Program-made: the position numbers and the translations under genes
The notes under the pieces: generated by a model
What the model saw: the letters and a program-made list of their open reading frames with translations, nothing else
Told to the model about the DNA's origin: nothing
Database searches by the model: none
In this document: one piece after another, positions 7,544-15,833 of the stretch
Numbering within the stretch: position 1 is the first letter of the stretch
How the letters are laid out: each line of letters opens with the position of its first letter
Source: JAGRGG01 sp965217265
GTDB taxonomy: Bacteria; Pseudomonadota; Alphaproteobacteria; Geminicoccales; Geminicoccaceae
Length of the DNA: 37,928 nt
Assembly (NCBI GenBank): GCA_965217265.1
Contig: CBDCHP010000005.1
Span: forward strand, 1 to 37,928
Direction of reading: 5' to 3'

Positions 7544-8455
7544 GTGTGCGGGATTGCGGGGTTGTACTTGAAGGACGGGGGTTTGCGGGGGCGGTTGGGC
7601 GAGCTGTTCGCGCCGATTTTGGTCGAACTGACCGACCGGGGGCCGGACAGTGCGGGGGTCGCGGTCTACCGCGACCCGGCCGGCGGGGGCGGGCTCAAGC
7701 TCACCGTGCACCACCCCGACCCGGGCTTTGGCTGGGACGGGCTGGTCGGGCACCTGCGCGAAGGGCTCGGCGTCGCGGTCGAGGGCCGGGCGCACGACAC
7801 GCACCGCGTCCTGGTGCTCGAAGGCGGGGTCGACGCCGACGCGGCGGCGGGGCTGGTCGAGGCGTTTGACCCGGCCTTGCAGGTGATGAGTGCCGGGCGC
7901 GTCATCGAGATCTACAAGGCGACGGGGCTGCCGGCCGCGGTGGCGCGGCGCTTTGCGGTCGAGTCGATGGCGGGCAGCCACGCGGTCGGGCACACGCGCA
8001 TGGCGACCGAGAGCGCGGTGACGACGGCGGGCTCGCACCCCTACTCGACCGGGCTCGACCTGTGCCTGGTCCACAACGGCTCGCTCTCGAACCACAGCTC
8101 GTTGCGCGAGAAGCTCAAGCGCAACGGCGCGGCACCCTTTCGCACCGACAACGACACCGAGGTGGCGGCGTCCTACCTCGCCTGGCGGATGCGCGCGGGG
8201 CGGACGCTGCACGGGGCCTTGGAGGACGGGCTGGCCGACCTCGACGGCTTTTACACCTTCGTCGCCGGCACGGCCGACGGCTTTGCCGTCTTGCGCGACC
8301 CGATCGCCTGCAAGCCGGCGGTCTTGGCCGAGACCGACGCCTACGTCGCCTTCGGCTCGGAGTACAGGGCCCTGGTCAGCCTGCCCGGCATCGAGGGCGC
8401 GCGCGTCTGGGAGCCCGAGCCCGGGGTCGTCTACAGCTGGGGGGGGCGGACATGA
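7544..8455 (+). CDS. mgsA: N-methylglutamate synthase subunit A (class II glutamine amidotransferase)
   Basis: A 303-residue class II (Ntn) glutamine amidotransferase domain protein of the GlxB type. The GTG start at 7544 is fixed by the family rule that the catalytic Cys is residue 2 (MCGIAGLY), and by a GGGGAGG ribosome-binding site at 7529-7535. Further motifs are LTDRGPDSAG, GHTRMAT, VHNGSLSNH and TDNDTEV. In glutamate synthases this domain hydrolyses glutamine and sends ammonia to the synthase site. In the NMG pathway the analogous complex releases methylamine from gamma-glutamylmethylamide to form N-methylglutamate. It overlaps mgsB by 4 bp (ATGA). The glnT/glx loci of rhizobia have the same gene order, but the mgd and dmm neighbours favour mgs. 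Confidence 0.88.
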   Translation: MCGIAGLYLKDGGLRGRLGELFAPILVELTDRGPDSAGVAVYRDPAGGGGLKLTVHHPDPGFGWDGLVGHLREGLGVAVEGRAHDTHRVLVLEGGVDADAAAGLVEAFDPALQVMSAGRVIEIYKATGLPAAVARRFAVESMAGSHAVGHTRMATESAVTTAGSHPYSTGLDLCLVHNGSLSNHSSLREKLKRNGAAPFRTDNDTEVAASYLAWRMRAGRTLHGALEDGLADLDGFYTFVAGTADGFAVLRDPIACKPAVLAETDAYVAFGSEYRALVSLPGIEGARVWEPEPGVVYSWGGRT

Positions 8456-9144
8456 CGCCGGCCGAGAACATCGTCAGCCTGGACCTGGCCGAGCAACCCT
8501 TGCGCGAGGTCAACGCGGCGCTGCAGGAGGCGCGGGCGGACTACTACCGGGTGCGCAACCCCAAGGGGGTGCACGCGCTCGCCTGCGGCCTGAACGGCCC
8601 GGTCGAGGTCGAGGTCGAGGGCAGCGCCGGGTACTACCTCGCCGGGATGAACAAGGAGGCGCGCGTCGTCGTGCAGGGCAGCGTCGGGGTCGGCGTCGCC
8701 GAGAACATGATGTCGGGCGAGGTCTGGGTCGAGGGCGACGCCAGCCAGTCGGCCGGCGCCACGGCGCACGGCGGGCTGCTCGTCGTCGCCGGCAACGCCT
8801 CGGCCCGCTGCGGCATCTCGCTCAAAGGGGCCGACATCGTCGTCAAGGGCGACGTCGGCCACATGAGCTGCTTCATGGCCCAGGCCGGGCGGCTCGTGGT
8901 CCTCGGCGACGCCGGCGACAGCTTGGGCGACTCGCTCTACGAGGCCCGGCTCTACGTCCGCGGCGAGGTCAAGAGCCTCGGCGCCGACTGCGTCGAGAAG
9001 CCGATGCGGCCCGAGCACCTCGAGGAGCTGGACGAACTCCTGGCGCGGGCGGGCTGCGAGGGGGTGGCGGCATCCGAGTTTCGCCGCTACGGCTCGGCCA
9101 GGACGCTTTACAACTTCAAGACCGACAATATCGGCTTCTACTAG
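8452..9144 (+). CDS. mgsB: N-methylglutamate synthase subunit B (GXGXG beta-helix protein)
   Basis: A 230-residue protein related to the C-terminal GXGXG domain of glutamate synthase (GltB). The domain is a right-handed beta-helix made of repeating G-x-x-V strands, visible from about residue 40 to 190 as segments like VVVQGSVGVG, VWVEGDASQ, LVVAGNASARCG, IVVKGDVGHMS and LVVLGDAGDS. The tail NFKTDNIGFY is typical of GlxC/MgsB. It probably bridges the amidotransferase and FMN subunits. Start ATG 8452 overlaps the mgsA stop; mgsC follows 10 bp after its stop. Confidence 0.88.
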   Translation: MTPAENIVSLDLAEQPLREVNAALQEARADYYRVRNPKGVHALACGLNGPVEVEVEGSAGYYLAGMNKEARVVVQGSVGVGVAENMMSGEVWVEGDASQSAGATAHGGLLVVAGNASARCGISLKGADIVVKGDVGHMSCFMAQAGRLVVLGDAGDSLGDSLYEARLYVRGEVKSLGADCVEKPMRPEHLEELDELLARAGCEGVAASEFRRYGSARTLYNFKTDNIGFY

Positions 9145-9154
9145 GGAGCGCGGC

Positions 9155-10507
9155 ATGAGCGACCGGGGCAACGACCGGATCAACGACGCGGGCTGGGGCC
9201 AGCGCCCCTCGCACAGCTTCGACCCCTACACGATCCACGAGATCCGGCGCGCGGCCGAGACCGGGCTCTACCGCATCCGCGGCTACGGCGCCAAGCGGGT
9301 CTTGCCGAGCTTCGACGACCTCGTCTTCTTGGGCGCGAGCATCTCGCGCTATCCCCTGGAGGGCTATAGGGAGGCGTGCGACACGGCCGTGACGCTCGGC
9401 ACGCGCTTTGCCAAGCGGCCGATCGAGCTGGAGATCCCGATCACGATCGCCGGCATGAGCTTCGGCTCGCTCTCGGCCAACGCCAAGGAGGCGCTGGGCC
9501 GGGGTGCGACGGAGGTCGGCACCTCGACGACGACCGGCGACGGCGGCATGACCGAGGAGGAGCGCTCCCACTCGAAGTCGCTCGTCTACCAGTACCTGCC
9601 CTCGCGCTACGGCATGAACCCGGACGACCTGCGCCGGGCGGACGCGATCGAGGTGGTGGTCGGCCAAGGCGCCAAGCCCGGCGGCGGCGGGATGCTGCTC
9701 GGGCAGAAGATCACCGAGCGCGTCGCCCAGATGCGCACGCTGCCGCGAGGCATCGACCAGCGCTCGGCCTGCCGCCACCCGGACTGGACCGGCCCCGACG
9801 ACCTCGCGATCAAGATCCTGGAGCTGCGCGAGATCACCGCCTGGCGGACGCCGATCTACGTCAAGATCGGGGCGGCCCGGCCCTACTACGACACGCTGCT
9901 CGCGGTGAAGGCGGGTGCGGACGTCGTCGTGGTCGATGGGATGCAAGGGGCGACGGCGGCGACGCAGGAGTGCTTCATCGAGCACGTCGGCATCCCGACG
10001 CTGGCGGCGGTCAGGGAGGCGGTCGGGGCCTTGAAGACGATCGACATGCACCGCGTCGTGCAGCTCGTCGTCTCGGGCGGCATCAAGTCCGGCGCCGACG
10101 TCGCCAAGGCCTTGGCGATGGGGGCGGACGCGGTCTCGATCGGCACGGCGGCCTTGATCGCGCTCGGCGACCAGGACCCGGGGCTGGAGGCCGAGTACGA
10201 GAAGCTCGGCACCCGCGCCGGCGCTTATGAGGACTGGCAGGCGGGCGACGACCCGGCCGGGATCACGACGCAGCGGCCGGAGCTGGCGGCGCGCCTCGAC
10301 CCGATCAAGGCCGGGCGGCGGCTCGCCAACTACCTGCGCGTGCTGACGCTGGAGACGCAGACGCTGGCGCGGGCGAACGGCAAGTCGCACGTCCACAACC
10401 TGGAGCCCGAGGACTTAAGGGCGCTGACGATCGAGGCGGCGGCGATGGCCGGCGTGCCGCTCGCCGGGACGGGCTGGGTCCCGGGGCAGGGGCAAGGCGG
10501 CGTCTGA
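9155..10507 (+). CDS. mgsC: N-methylglutamate synthase subunit C (FMN-binding glutamate synthase-like)
   Basis: A 450-residue protein of the glutamate synthase central/FMN domain family (GlxD/MgsC). The TIM-barrel signatures are GMSFGSLSANAKEALGRGA, the GQGAKPGGGG phosphate/FMN loop, a VKIGAA strand, DVVVVDGMQGATAA and VSGGIKSGADVAKALAMGADAVSIG. I see no C-x5-C-x4-C cluster like that of full-length GltB, as expected for the split enzymes. With MgsA and MgsB it would convert gamma-glutamylmethylamide and 2-oxoglutarate to N-methylglutamate. An unusual repeated hairpin array begins directly after its stop codon. Confidence 0.9.
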   Translation: MSDRGNDRINDAGWGQRPSHSFDPYTIHEIRRAAETGLYRIRGYGAKRVLPSFDDLVFLGASISRYPLEGYREACDTAVTLGTRFAKRPIELEIPITIAGMSFGSLSANAKEALGRGATEVGTSTTTGDGGMTEEERSHSKSLVYQYLPSRYGMNPDDLRRADAIEVVVGQGAKPGGGGMLLGQKITERVAQMRTLPRGIDQRSACRHPDWTGPDDLAIKILELREITAWRTPIYVKIGAARPYYDTLLAVKAGADVVVVDGMQGATAATQECFIEHVGIPTLAAVREAVGALKTIDMHRVVQLVVSGGIKSGADVAKALAMGADAVSIGTAALIALGDQDPGLEAEYEKLGTRAGAYEDWQAGDDPAGITTQRPELAARLDPIKAGRRLANYLRVLTLETQTLARANGKSHVHNLEPEDLRALTIEAAAMAGVPLAGTGWVPGQGQGGV

Positions 10508-10580
10508 GGCGACGGGGCCGTCGGGGGAGCCCAAGGCGACGGGGCCGTCGGGGGAGCCCAAGGCGACGGGGCCGTCGGGG
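10508..10580 (+). repeat. 27-bp tandem repeat (2.7 copies) forming hairpins between mgsC and gmaS
   Basis: Two identical 27-bp units (10508-10534 and 10535-10561) and a 19-bp third copy (10562-10580) follow the mgsC stop immediately. Each unit carries the inverted repeat CGACGGGGCCGTCG, so the mRNA could fold into three consecutive short GC hairpins. The ribosome-binding site of gmaS lies 34 bp further on. The array may set the level of gmaS relative to mgsABC, or be a replication-slippage product with no role. Confidence 0.9.
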
Positions 10581-10625
10581 AGGCGGCCGCAGACCGAGAT
10601 CAACGAGAACAACGAGGAGACGCGC

Positions 10626-11927
10626 GTGACGATCGACCTTGCCGCCGTGGCGCGAGAGCGGGGCATCAAGTACTTTCTCGTCTGCTTCTCCGACCTGTTC
10701 GGCGTGCAGCGCTCGAAGCTGGTGCCGGCGTCGGCGATCGCGGGCATGCAAGAGGACGGGGCGGGCTTTGCCGGCTTTGCCACCCACCTCGACATGACGC
10801 CGGCCCACCCCGACATGTTCGCCGTCCCCGACCCCGCCAGCCTGACCCAACTGCCCTGGAAGCCCGAGGTCGGCTGGCTCGCCGCCGACCCGCAGATGAA
10901 CGGTGCCCCGGTCGCGCACGCGCCGCGCGTCGTCTTGAAGCGGGCCCTGGCCAAGGCGGGCGACATGGGCTTCGTCTTCAAGACCGGCGTCGAGCCCGAG
11001 TGCACCTTCGTCAACCCCGACGGCGCGACGATCGCCGACGTCGCCGACACGCGGGCCAAGCCCTGCTACGACCAGCAGGCCCTGATGCGCCACTTCGACC
11101 TCGTCGCCGCGATCTGCTCGGGCATGGAGGGGCTCGGCTGGGGGCCGTACCAGAACGACCACGAGGACGCCAACGGCCAGTTCGAGATGAACTGGGACTT
11201 CGCCGAGGCGCTCGTCACCGCCGACCGGCACACCTTCTTCAAGTTCATGGTGAAGAGCCTGGCCGAGCGGCACGGGGTGCGCGCCACCTTCATGCCAAAA
11301 CCCTTCGCCGATCTCACCGGCAACGGCTGCCACGTCCACCTCTCGCTCTGGGACGAGGACGGCGCCAACCAGATGACCGGCGACGGCCCCTTGGGCCTGT
11401 CCGAGACGGCGCTGCACTTCATCGGCGGGCTCGTCGAGCACTCGGGGTCCCTCACGGCGCTGACCAACCCGACGGTCAACAGCTACAAGCGGATCAACGC
11501 GCCGCGCACCGCCTCGGGCGCCACCTGGGCGCCCAACAGCGTCACCTGGGCCGGCAACAACCGCACCCACATGGTGCGCGTGCCGGGGCCGGGGAGGATC
11601 GAGACCCGCCTGCCCGACGGCGCCGCCGACCCCTACTTGATGCAGGCGGCACCCCTGCTCGCCGGCCTGGATGGCATCGAGCGCCGCACCGATCCCGGCG
11701 AACCGCTCGACGTCGACATGTACGCCGAAGGGCACAAGGTGAAAAACGCGCCCAAGCTGCCGCTCAACCTGCTCGACGCGCTGCGCCTGCTCGACCAGAG
11801 CAAGCCCATGCGCCAGGCGCTCGGCGACGCGTTCGTCCAAGCCTACCTCAAGCTGAAAACCAACGAGTGGAACGCCTACAGCGCCCACCTCTCAAGCTGG
11901 GAACGTCGGCATACGCTGGACTGCTGA
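10626..11927 (+). CDS. gmaS: Gamma-glutamylmethylamide synthetase (GlnT/type III glutamine synthetase-like)
   Basis: A 433-residue glutamine-synthetase-fold enzyme. The GTG start at 10626 is preceded by GAGGAGA at 10614-10620. Motifs include the N-terminal VCFSDLFGVQRSKLVP, GVEPECTFV (metal-binding Glu), NGQFEMNW, NGCHVHLSLWD (catalytic His region), NSYKRINAPRTASG and GRIETRLPDGAADPYL. GmaS joins methylamine to glutamate with ATP, the entry step of the NMG pathway. Closely related GlnT proteins make glutamine or glutamyl-ethylamide, so sequence alone leaves the amine open. Following mgsABC in a locus that also holds mgdABCD makes GmaS the best reading. A short hairpin follows the stop. Confidence 0.88.
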   Translation: MTIDLAAVARERGIKYFLVCFSDLFGVQRSKLVPASAIAGMQEDGAGFAGFATHLDMTPAHPDMFAVPDPASLTQLPWKPEVGWLAADPQMNGAPVAHAPRVVLKRALAKAGDMGFVFKTGVEPECTFVNPDGATIADVADTRAKPCYDQQALMRHFDLVAAICSGMEGLGWGPYQNDHEDANGQFEMNWDFAEALVTADRHTFFKFMVKSLAERHGVRATFMPKPFADLTGNGCHVHLSLWDEDGANQMTGDGPLGLSETALHFIGGLVEHSGSLTALTNPTVNSYKRINAPRTASGATWAPNSVTWAGNNRTHMVRVPGPGRIETRLPDGAADPYLMQAAPLLAGLDGIERRTDPGEPLDVDMYAEGHKVKNAPKLPLNLLDALRLLDQSKPMRQALGDAFVQAYLKLKTNEWNAYSAHLSSWERRHTLDC

Positions 11928-11937
11928 GGGGGGGGAT

Positions 11938-11956
11938 GATCAGCCTTCGGCTGATC
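11938..11956 (+). terminator. Hairpin 10 bp after gmaS
   Basis: GATCAGCC, loop TTC, GGCTGATC: a perfect 8-bp stem starting 10 bp after the gmaS stop. There is no T-run, so termination would be incomplete or Rho-assisted. It marks the end of the methylated-amine locus. Confidence 0.5.
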
Positions 11957-12554
11957 CATCGAAGGCGCCGTCCCGCGCGGTAGCACTGCCGGCGAAGGTG
12001 CCAATGCGGCGCCGTCGATCCTGCGTTCGTGGCCGGTGTCGAAGCCGACCGCCCGAACGGTCTCGATGATTTTCGCGGGTCGCTGCCCCGCCGCTCAGAC
12101 TGCGCGGCGGGGACGACTCCGTCGTGCCCGACAACGCGACGCAGCCTGTCGGGTCGCTCGCGTCCGTCGTCCGGATCCGACGTCGCCTTGTGCCGATGTG
12201 CTGATGTGTTACTGACGCTTGGACTTTGGTTTTACATCGGCTCACAGGAAATGCTGCGGTGCGTGCCTGCGACGGACATGTGCACGAGAACGGCCGCGGC
12301 ATAGGTTTTTAAACTTAATATAGATCGAAATGTGATTATCGTCATTGTTTTACGCTAGAGTTGAGTATGGGTGGAAGCTTTTTTAGTTTTTAGGTTTATA
12401 GCGGCGACCGCTTATGTCATCTAGATTACACAAGCGTCCGCTAGCATCAATTTGTCGCTGGGGCAATTTATCGCAATAAGACAACTTGTCGATAACGTAC
12501 GCAAACGTACCCAACGACGTCAATAGTGGCCTTCATCAAAGCAAAACCCTAACT
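11957..12554. other. Long intergenic region without a recognisable gene
   Basis: No gene is supported here. The first 340 bp are GC-rich; the open frames in them (12029-12304 forward and 11940-12302 reverse) have Arg/Ser/Thr-rich translations with no family resemblance. A 9-bp stem (CCCCGCCGC at 12086-12094 with GCGGCGGGG at 12104-12112) could form a structure. From about 12302 composition turns abruptly AT-rich up to the crp promoter. Inside that stretch AACGTAC occurs twice, at 12494-12500 and 12504-12510, a 10-bp direct repeat on one helical face that could be a regulator site. Confidence 0.6.
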
Positions 12555-12584
12555 TTGGACTTGTGACACAACCTGAGTTATAAG
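12555..12584 (+). promoter_or_regulatory. Sigma-70-like promoter with embedded palindrome upstream of crp-like gene
   Basis: TTGGAC (12555-12560), an 18-nt spacer and TATAAG (12579-12584) make a good sigma-70-type promoter. The spacer contains the perfect palindrome TTGTG-A-CACAA (12561-12571), placed exactly where a repressor would block RNA polymerase. Transcription would start near 12591, which favours the ATG at 12633 over the TTG at 12600 as the start of the downstream regulator. Autoregulation by that Crp/Fnr protein is an inference. Confidence 0.5.
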
Positions 12585-12632
12585 TGGGGCTACGCGGATT
12601 TGAACCTGGAGCTACACCGAACGGCGGGTGCG

Positions 12633-13406
12633 ATGCACGAGCAAGCGGGAGACGGCGCGCATCGGCCCGACCTGTGGCGGGAGTCGCCCGGTATTGCGGC
12701 GGCGCACGCCGACGTCCGCAACCGCCTGCTGGCGCGCCTCCCGGACGAGGTCCTCGATCTCTTGCGGCCCGGCATGACCTACGTCACCCTCGACAGGGGC
12801 GTGGTCCTGTTCGAGTCGAACGTGACGATCGAGTACGTCTACTTTCCCGAGGACGTCTTGATCTCGCTCGTCGCCGCGTCGCCCGAGGGCCGTCGCGCCG
12901 AGGCGGGCCTCGTCGGCCACGAGGGCATGACCGGCCTGCCGATCGTGCTCGGCGACGACCGCACGACCGACAGGTGCATCGTCCAGATGGCCGGGGGCGG
13001 GTATCGCGTCGCGTCCGACGTCCTGCGCGCCACCCTGAGGCACTCTTCGATCCTGTCCGCCTTAATGCTGCGCTACGCCCAGGCGCACATGATCCAGATG
13101 AGCCACAACGTGCTCTCCAACGCGGTGCACGGGCTCTCCGAGCGTCTGGCCCGCTGGCTCTTGATGTGCCACGACCGGATCGACGGCGACGAACTCGCCG
13201 TCACGCACGAGACGCTCTCGATCATGCTCGGCGTGCGCCGCCCCGGCGTGACGACGACGCTGCACGTCCTCGAAGGCCACCGGCTGATCCGCTCGCAGCG
13301 CCGCCGGATCGTCATCCGTGACCGCCTAGGACTCGAGAAATTCGCCGCCGACGCCTACGGGCCGGCGGAGAGGGAGTATCGCCGCCTGATCGGACCGATG
13401 CTTTAG
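12633..13406 (+). CDS. Crp/Fnr-family transcriptional regulator (first copy)
   Basis: A 257-residue regulator from ATG 12633 (268 from an upstream TTG at 12600). A cyclic-nucleotide-binding-like beta-roll occupies about residues 25-150, with the VYFPEDVLISLV segment and GLVGHEGMTGLP block found in the short Crp/Fnr proteins common in alphaproteobacteria. A winged helix-turn-helix follows at about 175-235, with recognition region LSIMLGVRRPGVTT. I see no N-terminal Cys set for an FNR-type iron-sulfur cluster and no clear cAMP-binding RxS motif, so the signal is unknown. It resembles the gene at 28497-29204, and the two bracket the scytonemin-like cluster. Confidence 0.82.
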   Translation: MHEQAGDGAHRPDLWRESPGIAAAHADVRNRLLARLPDEVLDLLRPGMTYVTLDRGVVLFESNVTIEYVYFPEDVLISLVAASPEGRRAEAGLVGHEGMTGLPIVLGDDRTTDRCIVQMAGGGYRVASDVLRATLRHSSILSALMLRYAQAHMIQMSHNVLSNAVHGLSERLARWLLMCHDRIDGDELAVTHETLSIMLGVRRPGVTTTLHVLEGHRLIRSQRRRIVIRDRLGLEKFAADAYGPAEREYRRLIGPML

Positions 13407-13554
13407 GCCGTCTTGTTGATCGAATAAGTATTTCAGCCGAGGATAATCTCTCCAGACCATTATTTACAAACTTCAGTTCAACGAATGACGCGATTCAGCG
13501 GCCGGTCTCGGTCTCGACGACACGGTCTGTCGAAACCAAAAGGAGGAACGTTCG

Positions 13555-14700
13555 ATGTCATTGCAATCCTTGCCCGCGGCCGCCAAGCCGGTGTTCTTGC
13601 CGAGCGCGTCGGTGGCAAAGCTGGCGGCGCCGATGTTCCCGCCGGTCTCGCGCGACCTCCTGGGCAACGGCGTGCGCCACCCGCTCGGGCTGAACGAGAG
13701 CCAGTCCGGCCCGCCGGAGCGGGTGCTGCAGGCGATGATCGCCGCCAGCCGCCAGGCCAACTTCTACCCGGACCCGACCGCGGGCGAGCTGCGGGCGGCG
13801 CTCAGCGCCCGTCTCGGGCTCTCGGCCGAGTGCGTCGTCGTCGGCGCCGGCTCGGAGGAGCTGATCCTCACCCTCGCCCGCATCACCGGCGAGGCCGGCA
13901 AGTCGATCGCCTACTGCGAGCCGTGCTTTCCCTCCTACCACGGCGCCGTGGCCGTGACCGCGGCCGAGCCGCGCAAGGTCTTGATCCGCGCCGACGGGGC
14001 CGAGGACGTCGAGGGGCTGCTGCGGGCGATCGACCCGACGACCAGCATGGTCATGGCGGCGACGCCGAGCAACCCCGGCGGCGTGATGCTGAGCGCCGGG
14101 GACATCGAAGCACTCGCGGGCCGGGTTCCGGACGACGTCCTCCTGGTCCTGGACGAGGCCTACTACGAGTACGGCGCCGAGGCGGGCGGGCCCGACGCGC
14201 TCGCGATCCTCCAGCAAGAGCGACCCCACGGCCACTGGGCGGTCCTGCGCACCTTCTCGAAGGCCTACGGGCTGGCGGGCGTGCGGGTCGGCTACGCGCT
14301 GACCAGCTCGACGGCGGTCGCGACGGCGCTGTTGAAGGCGGCCCCCGTCTTCAACGTCTCGCGCGTCGCCCAGGCCGCCGCCATGGCCTGCCTCGACGAG
14401 GACGCCGCGATGCGGGACGCGGTCGCGCGAACGGCTAAGCAGCGCGAGCGGCTGAAGGCGTGGTGCGCCGCGGGCGGCCTGTCGTGCTACGACAGCGTGA
14501 CCAACTTCGTCTCGATCGTCCTGCCGGTCCAAGGCGCCGTCGCGGCGTCGATGCTGGCCGTGCACGGCATCGCGTCGAACCCCTGGCGCCACCCCGATTT
14601 CACCAACGTGCTGCGCGTCGGGATCGGCGGCGCCGACGCGACCGATGCCACGATCGAGGGGCTCGCCGCCTGCACGGCGCCGCGCGCGCGGGCGGGATGA
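13555..14700 (+). CDS. HisC-like class I/II aminotransferase, candidate aromatic aminotransferase
   Basis: A 381-residue PLP aminotransferase of the HisC family. A strong AAAAGGAGGA site (13538-13547) precedes ATG 13555. The PLP Schiff-base lysine is Lys236 in TFSKAYGLAGVRVGY; ATPSNPGG and VLDEAYYEYG provide the cofactor-stabilising Asn and Asp/Tyr, and a C-terminal NVLRVGIG holds the carboxylate-binding Arg. HisC-like enzymes often act on aromatic amino acids as well as histidinol phosphate. The gene overlaps tyrA by 4 bp and heads a cluster with trp and scy-like genes, not his genes. I infer a role in transaminating tryptophan or tyrosine/phenylalanine to the arylpyruvates used by the ScyA-like enzyme. 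True histidinol-phosphate activity cannot be excluded. Confidence 0.85.
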   Translation: MSLQSLPAAAKPVFLPSASVAKLAAPMFPPVSRDLLGNGVRHPLGLNESQSGPPERVLQAMIAASRQANFYPDPTAGELRAALSARLGLSAECVVVGAGSEELILTLARITGEAGKSIAYCEPCFPSYHGAVAVTAAEPRKVLIRADGAEDVEGLLRAIDPTTSMVMAATPSNPGGVMLSAGDIEALAGRVPDDVLLVLDEAYYEYGAEAGGPDALAILQQERPHGHWAVLRTFSKAYGLAGVRVGYALTSSTAVATALLKAAPVFNVSRVAQAAAMACLDEDAAMRDAVARTAKQRERLKAWCAAGGLSCYDSVTNFVSIVLPVQGAVAASMLAVHGIASNPWRHPDFTNVLRVGIGGADATDATIEGLAACTAPRARAG

Positions 14701-15719
14701 CCGGGATCGGGGGGGCGCATGGGGCGACGGGGCAGGGGGCGACGATGACGGGGCTGCTCTCGCGGGTCGCGCCGCGGCCGAAGCCGCTCTTCGAGCGCGT
14801 CGCCTTCGTCGGCATCGGCCTGATCAACGGGTCCTTGGCAAGGGACGTCCGCCGGCTGAACTTGGCCGGGGAGCTGGTCGCCACGGCGCCCGACCAAGGC
14901 GTGCTCGATCAGGCGCTCGCCCTCGGTCTCGTCGACGGGGCGAGCCGGGACGCGGCGGCGGCCGTGGCGGGGGCCGACCTCGTCGTGCTCGGCGTGCCGG
15001 TCGGCGCCTCGGGTGCCGCGATGGCGGCGGCGGCGCCGGGCCTGCGCGCCGATGCGATCGTCACCGACGTCGGCTCGATCAAGGAGCGTGCGATCGGCCT
15101 CATCCGCCCGCACTTGGCCGACCCGACGCGCTTCGTGCCCGGCCACCCGGTCGCCGGAACGGAGAAGTCCGGTCCGGGCGCGGCGATCGAGAAGCTGTTT
15201 CACGAGCGCTGGTGCATCCTGACGCCCGGTGTCGACACCGATCCGGGCGCGCTCGAACGGGTGGCGGCGCTCTGGCGGGCGGTCGGCTCGCACGTCCAGA
15301 CGATGGACGCCGCCCACCACGACAAGGTGCTCGCCGTCACCTCGCACCTGCCGCACCTGCTCGCCTTCAACATCGTCAACATGGCCGACGACTTCGAGGG
15401 CGTGCTCCAGGGCGAGGTGCTCAAATATGCCGCCGGCGGTTTCACCGACTTCACCCGCATCGCCGCCTCCGACCCGACGATGTGGCGCGACGTGTTCATG
15501 CACAACAAGGCGGCGGTGCTCGAAGTCGTCGCCCGCTACATCGAGGACCTGACGGCGCTGCAGCGCGCGATCCGCTGGGACGAGGCGGACGTCCTGTTCG
15601 AGCGCTTCGCCGCCGCGCGCCGGGTCCGAGGCGAGGTCATCGCCGCGGGTCAGGCCTACGAGCGCCGCCCCGCCCAGGCCGCCGGTCCGACGCGCGGCAA
15701 CCTGCGCAAGGCGTCTTAA
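14697..15719 (+). CDS. tyrA: Prephenate/arogenate dehydrogenase
   Basis: A 340-residue TyrA-family NAD(P)-dependent dehydrogenase if the start is ATG 14697 (overlapping the aminotransferase stop as ATGA). It is 324 residues from ATG 14745, which has the better ribosome-binding site (AGGGGG). The Rossmann motif is VAFVGIGLINGSLARD, and the catalytic-domain signatures are VTDVGSIKE, PGHPVAGTEKSGP and AAHHDKVLAVTSHLPHLLAF. It converts prephenate to 4-hydroxyphenylpyruvate, or arogenate to tyrosine. In cyanobacterial scytonemin clusters a dedicated TyrA supplies 4-hydroxyphenylpyruvate to ScyA; the same job fits here. No ACT domain is present, so feedback control by tyrosine may be absent. Confidence 0.92.
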   Translation: MTGIGGAHGATGQGATMTGLLSRVAPRPKPLFERVAFVGIGLINGSLARDVRRLNLAGELVATAPDQGVLDQALALGLVDGASRDAAAAVAGADLVVLGVPVGASGAAMAAAAPGLRADAIVTDVGSIKERAIGLIRPHLADPTRFVPGHPVAGTEKSGPGAAIEKLFHERWCILTPGVDTDPGALERVAALWRAVGSHVQTMDAAHHDKVLAVTSHLPHLLAFNIVNMADDFEGVLQGEVLKYAAGGFTDFTRIAASDPTMWRDVFMHNKAAVLEVVARYIEDLTALQRAIRWDEADVLFERFAAARRVRGEVIAAGQAYERRPAQAAGPTRGNLRKAS

Positions 15720-15740
15720 GAAGTGCCCCGGCGCGACCAA

Positions 15741-15833
15741 GATCGCTCGGCGTAGGCGGGCGCCCGGCCGATCGCACCATATTCACGCAAGCACTGTCAA
15801 GTCTGCGTCGCGCACCTGAAAATAACGGTGCGC
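15741..15833 (+). terminator. Two hairpins after tyrA
   Basis: The first structure spans 15741-15774, where GATCG pairs with CGATC and CGG with CCG around a GC-rich loop. The second is a perfect 7-bp stem, GCGCACC (15810-15816) and GGTGCGC (15827-15833), with a 10-nt A-rich loop. Neither has a clear T-run directly after it, but AT-rich DNA follows. Together they likely end or weaken the aminotransferase-tyrA transcript. Confidence 0.4.

Noticed and set aside
10508..10580. CRISPR-like array
   Set aside because: The units are directly adjacent without spacers and no cas gene is present.
12029..12304. Small forward gene of 91 codons, and the overlapping reverse frame 11940-12302
   Set aside because: No ribosome-binding site, odd Arg/Ser/Thr-rich translation, no family resemblance, and both frames cover the same DNA.
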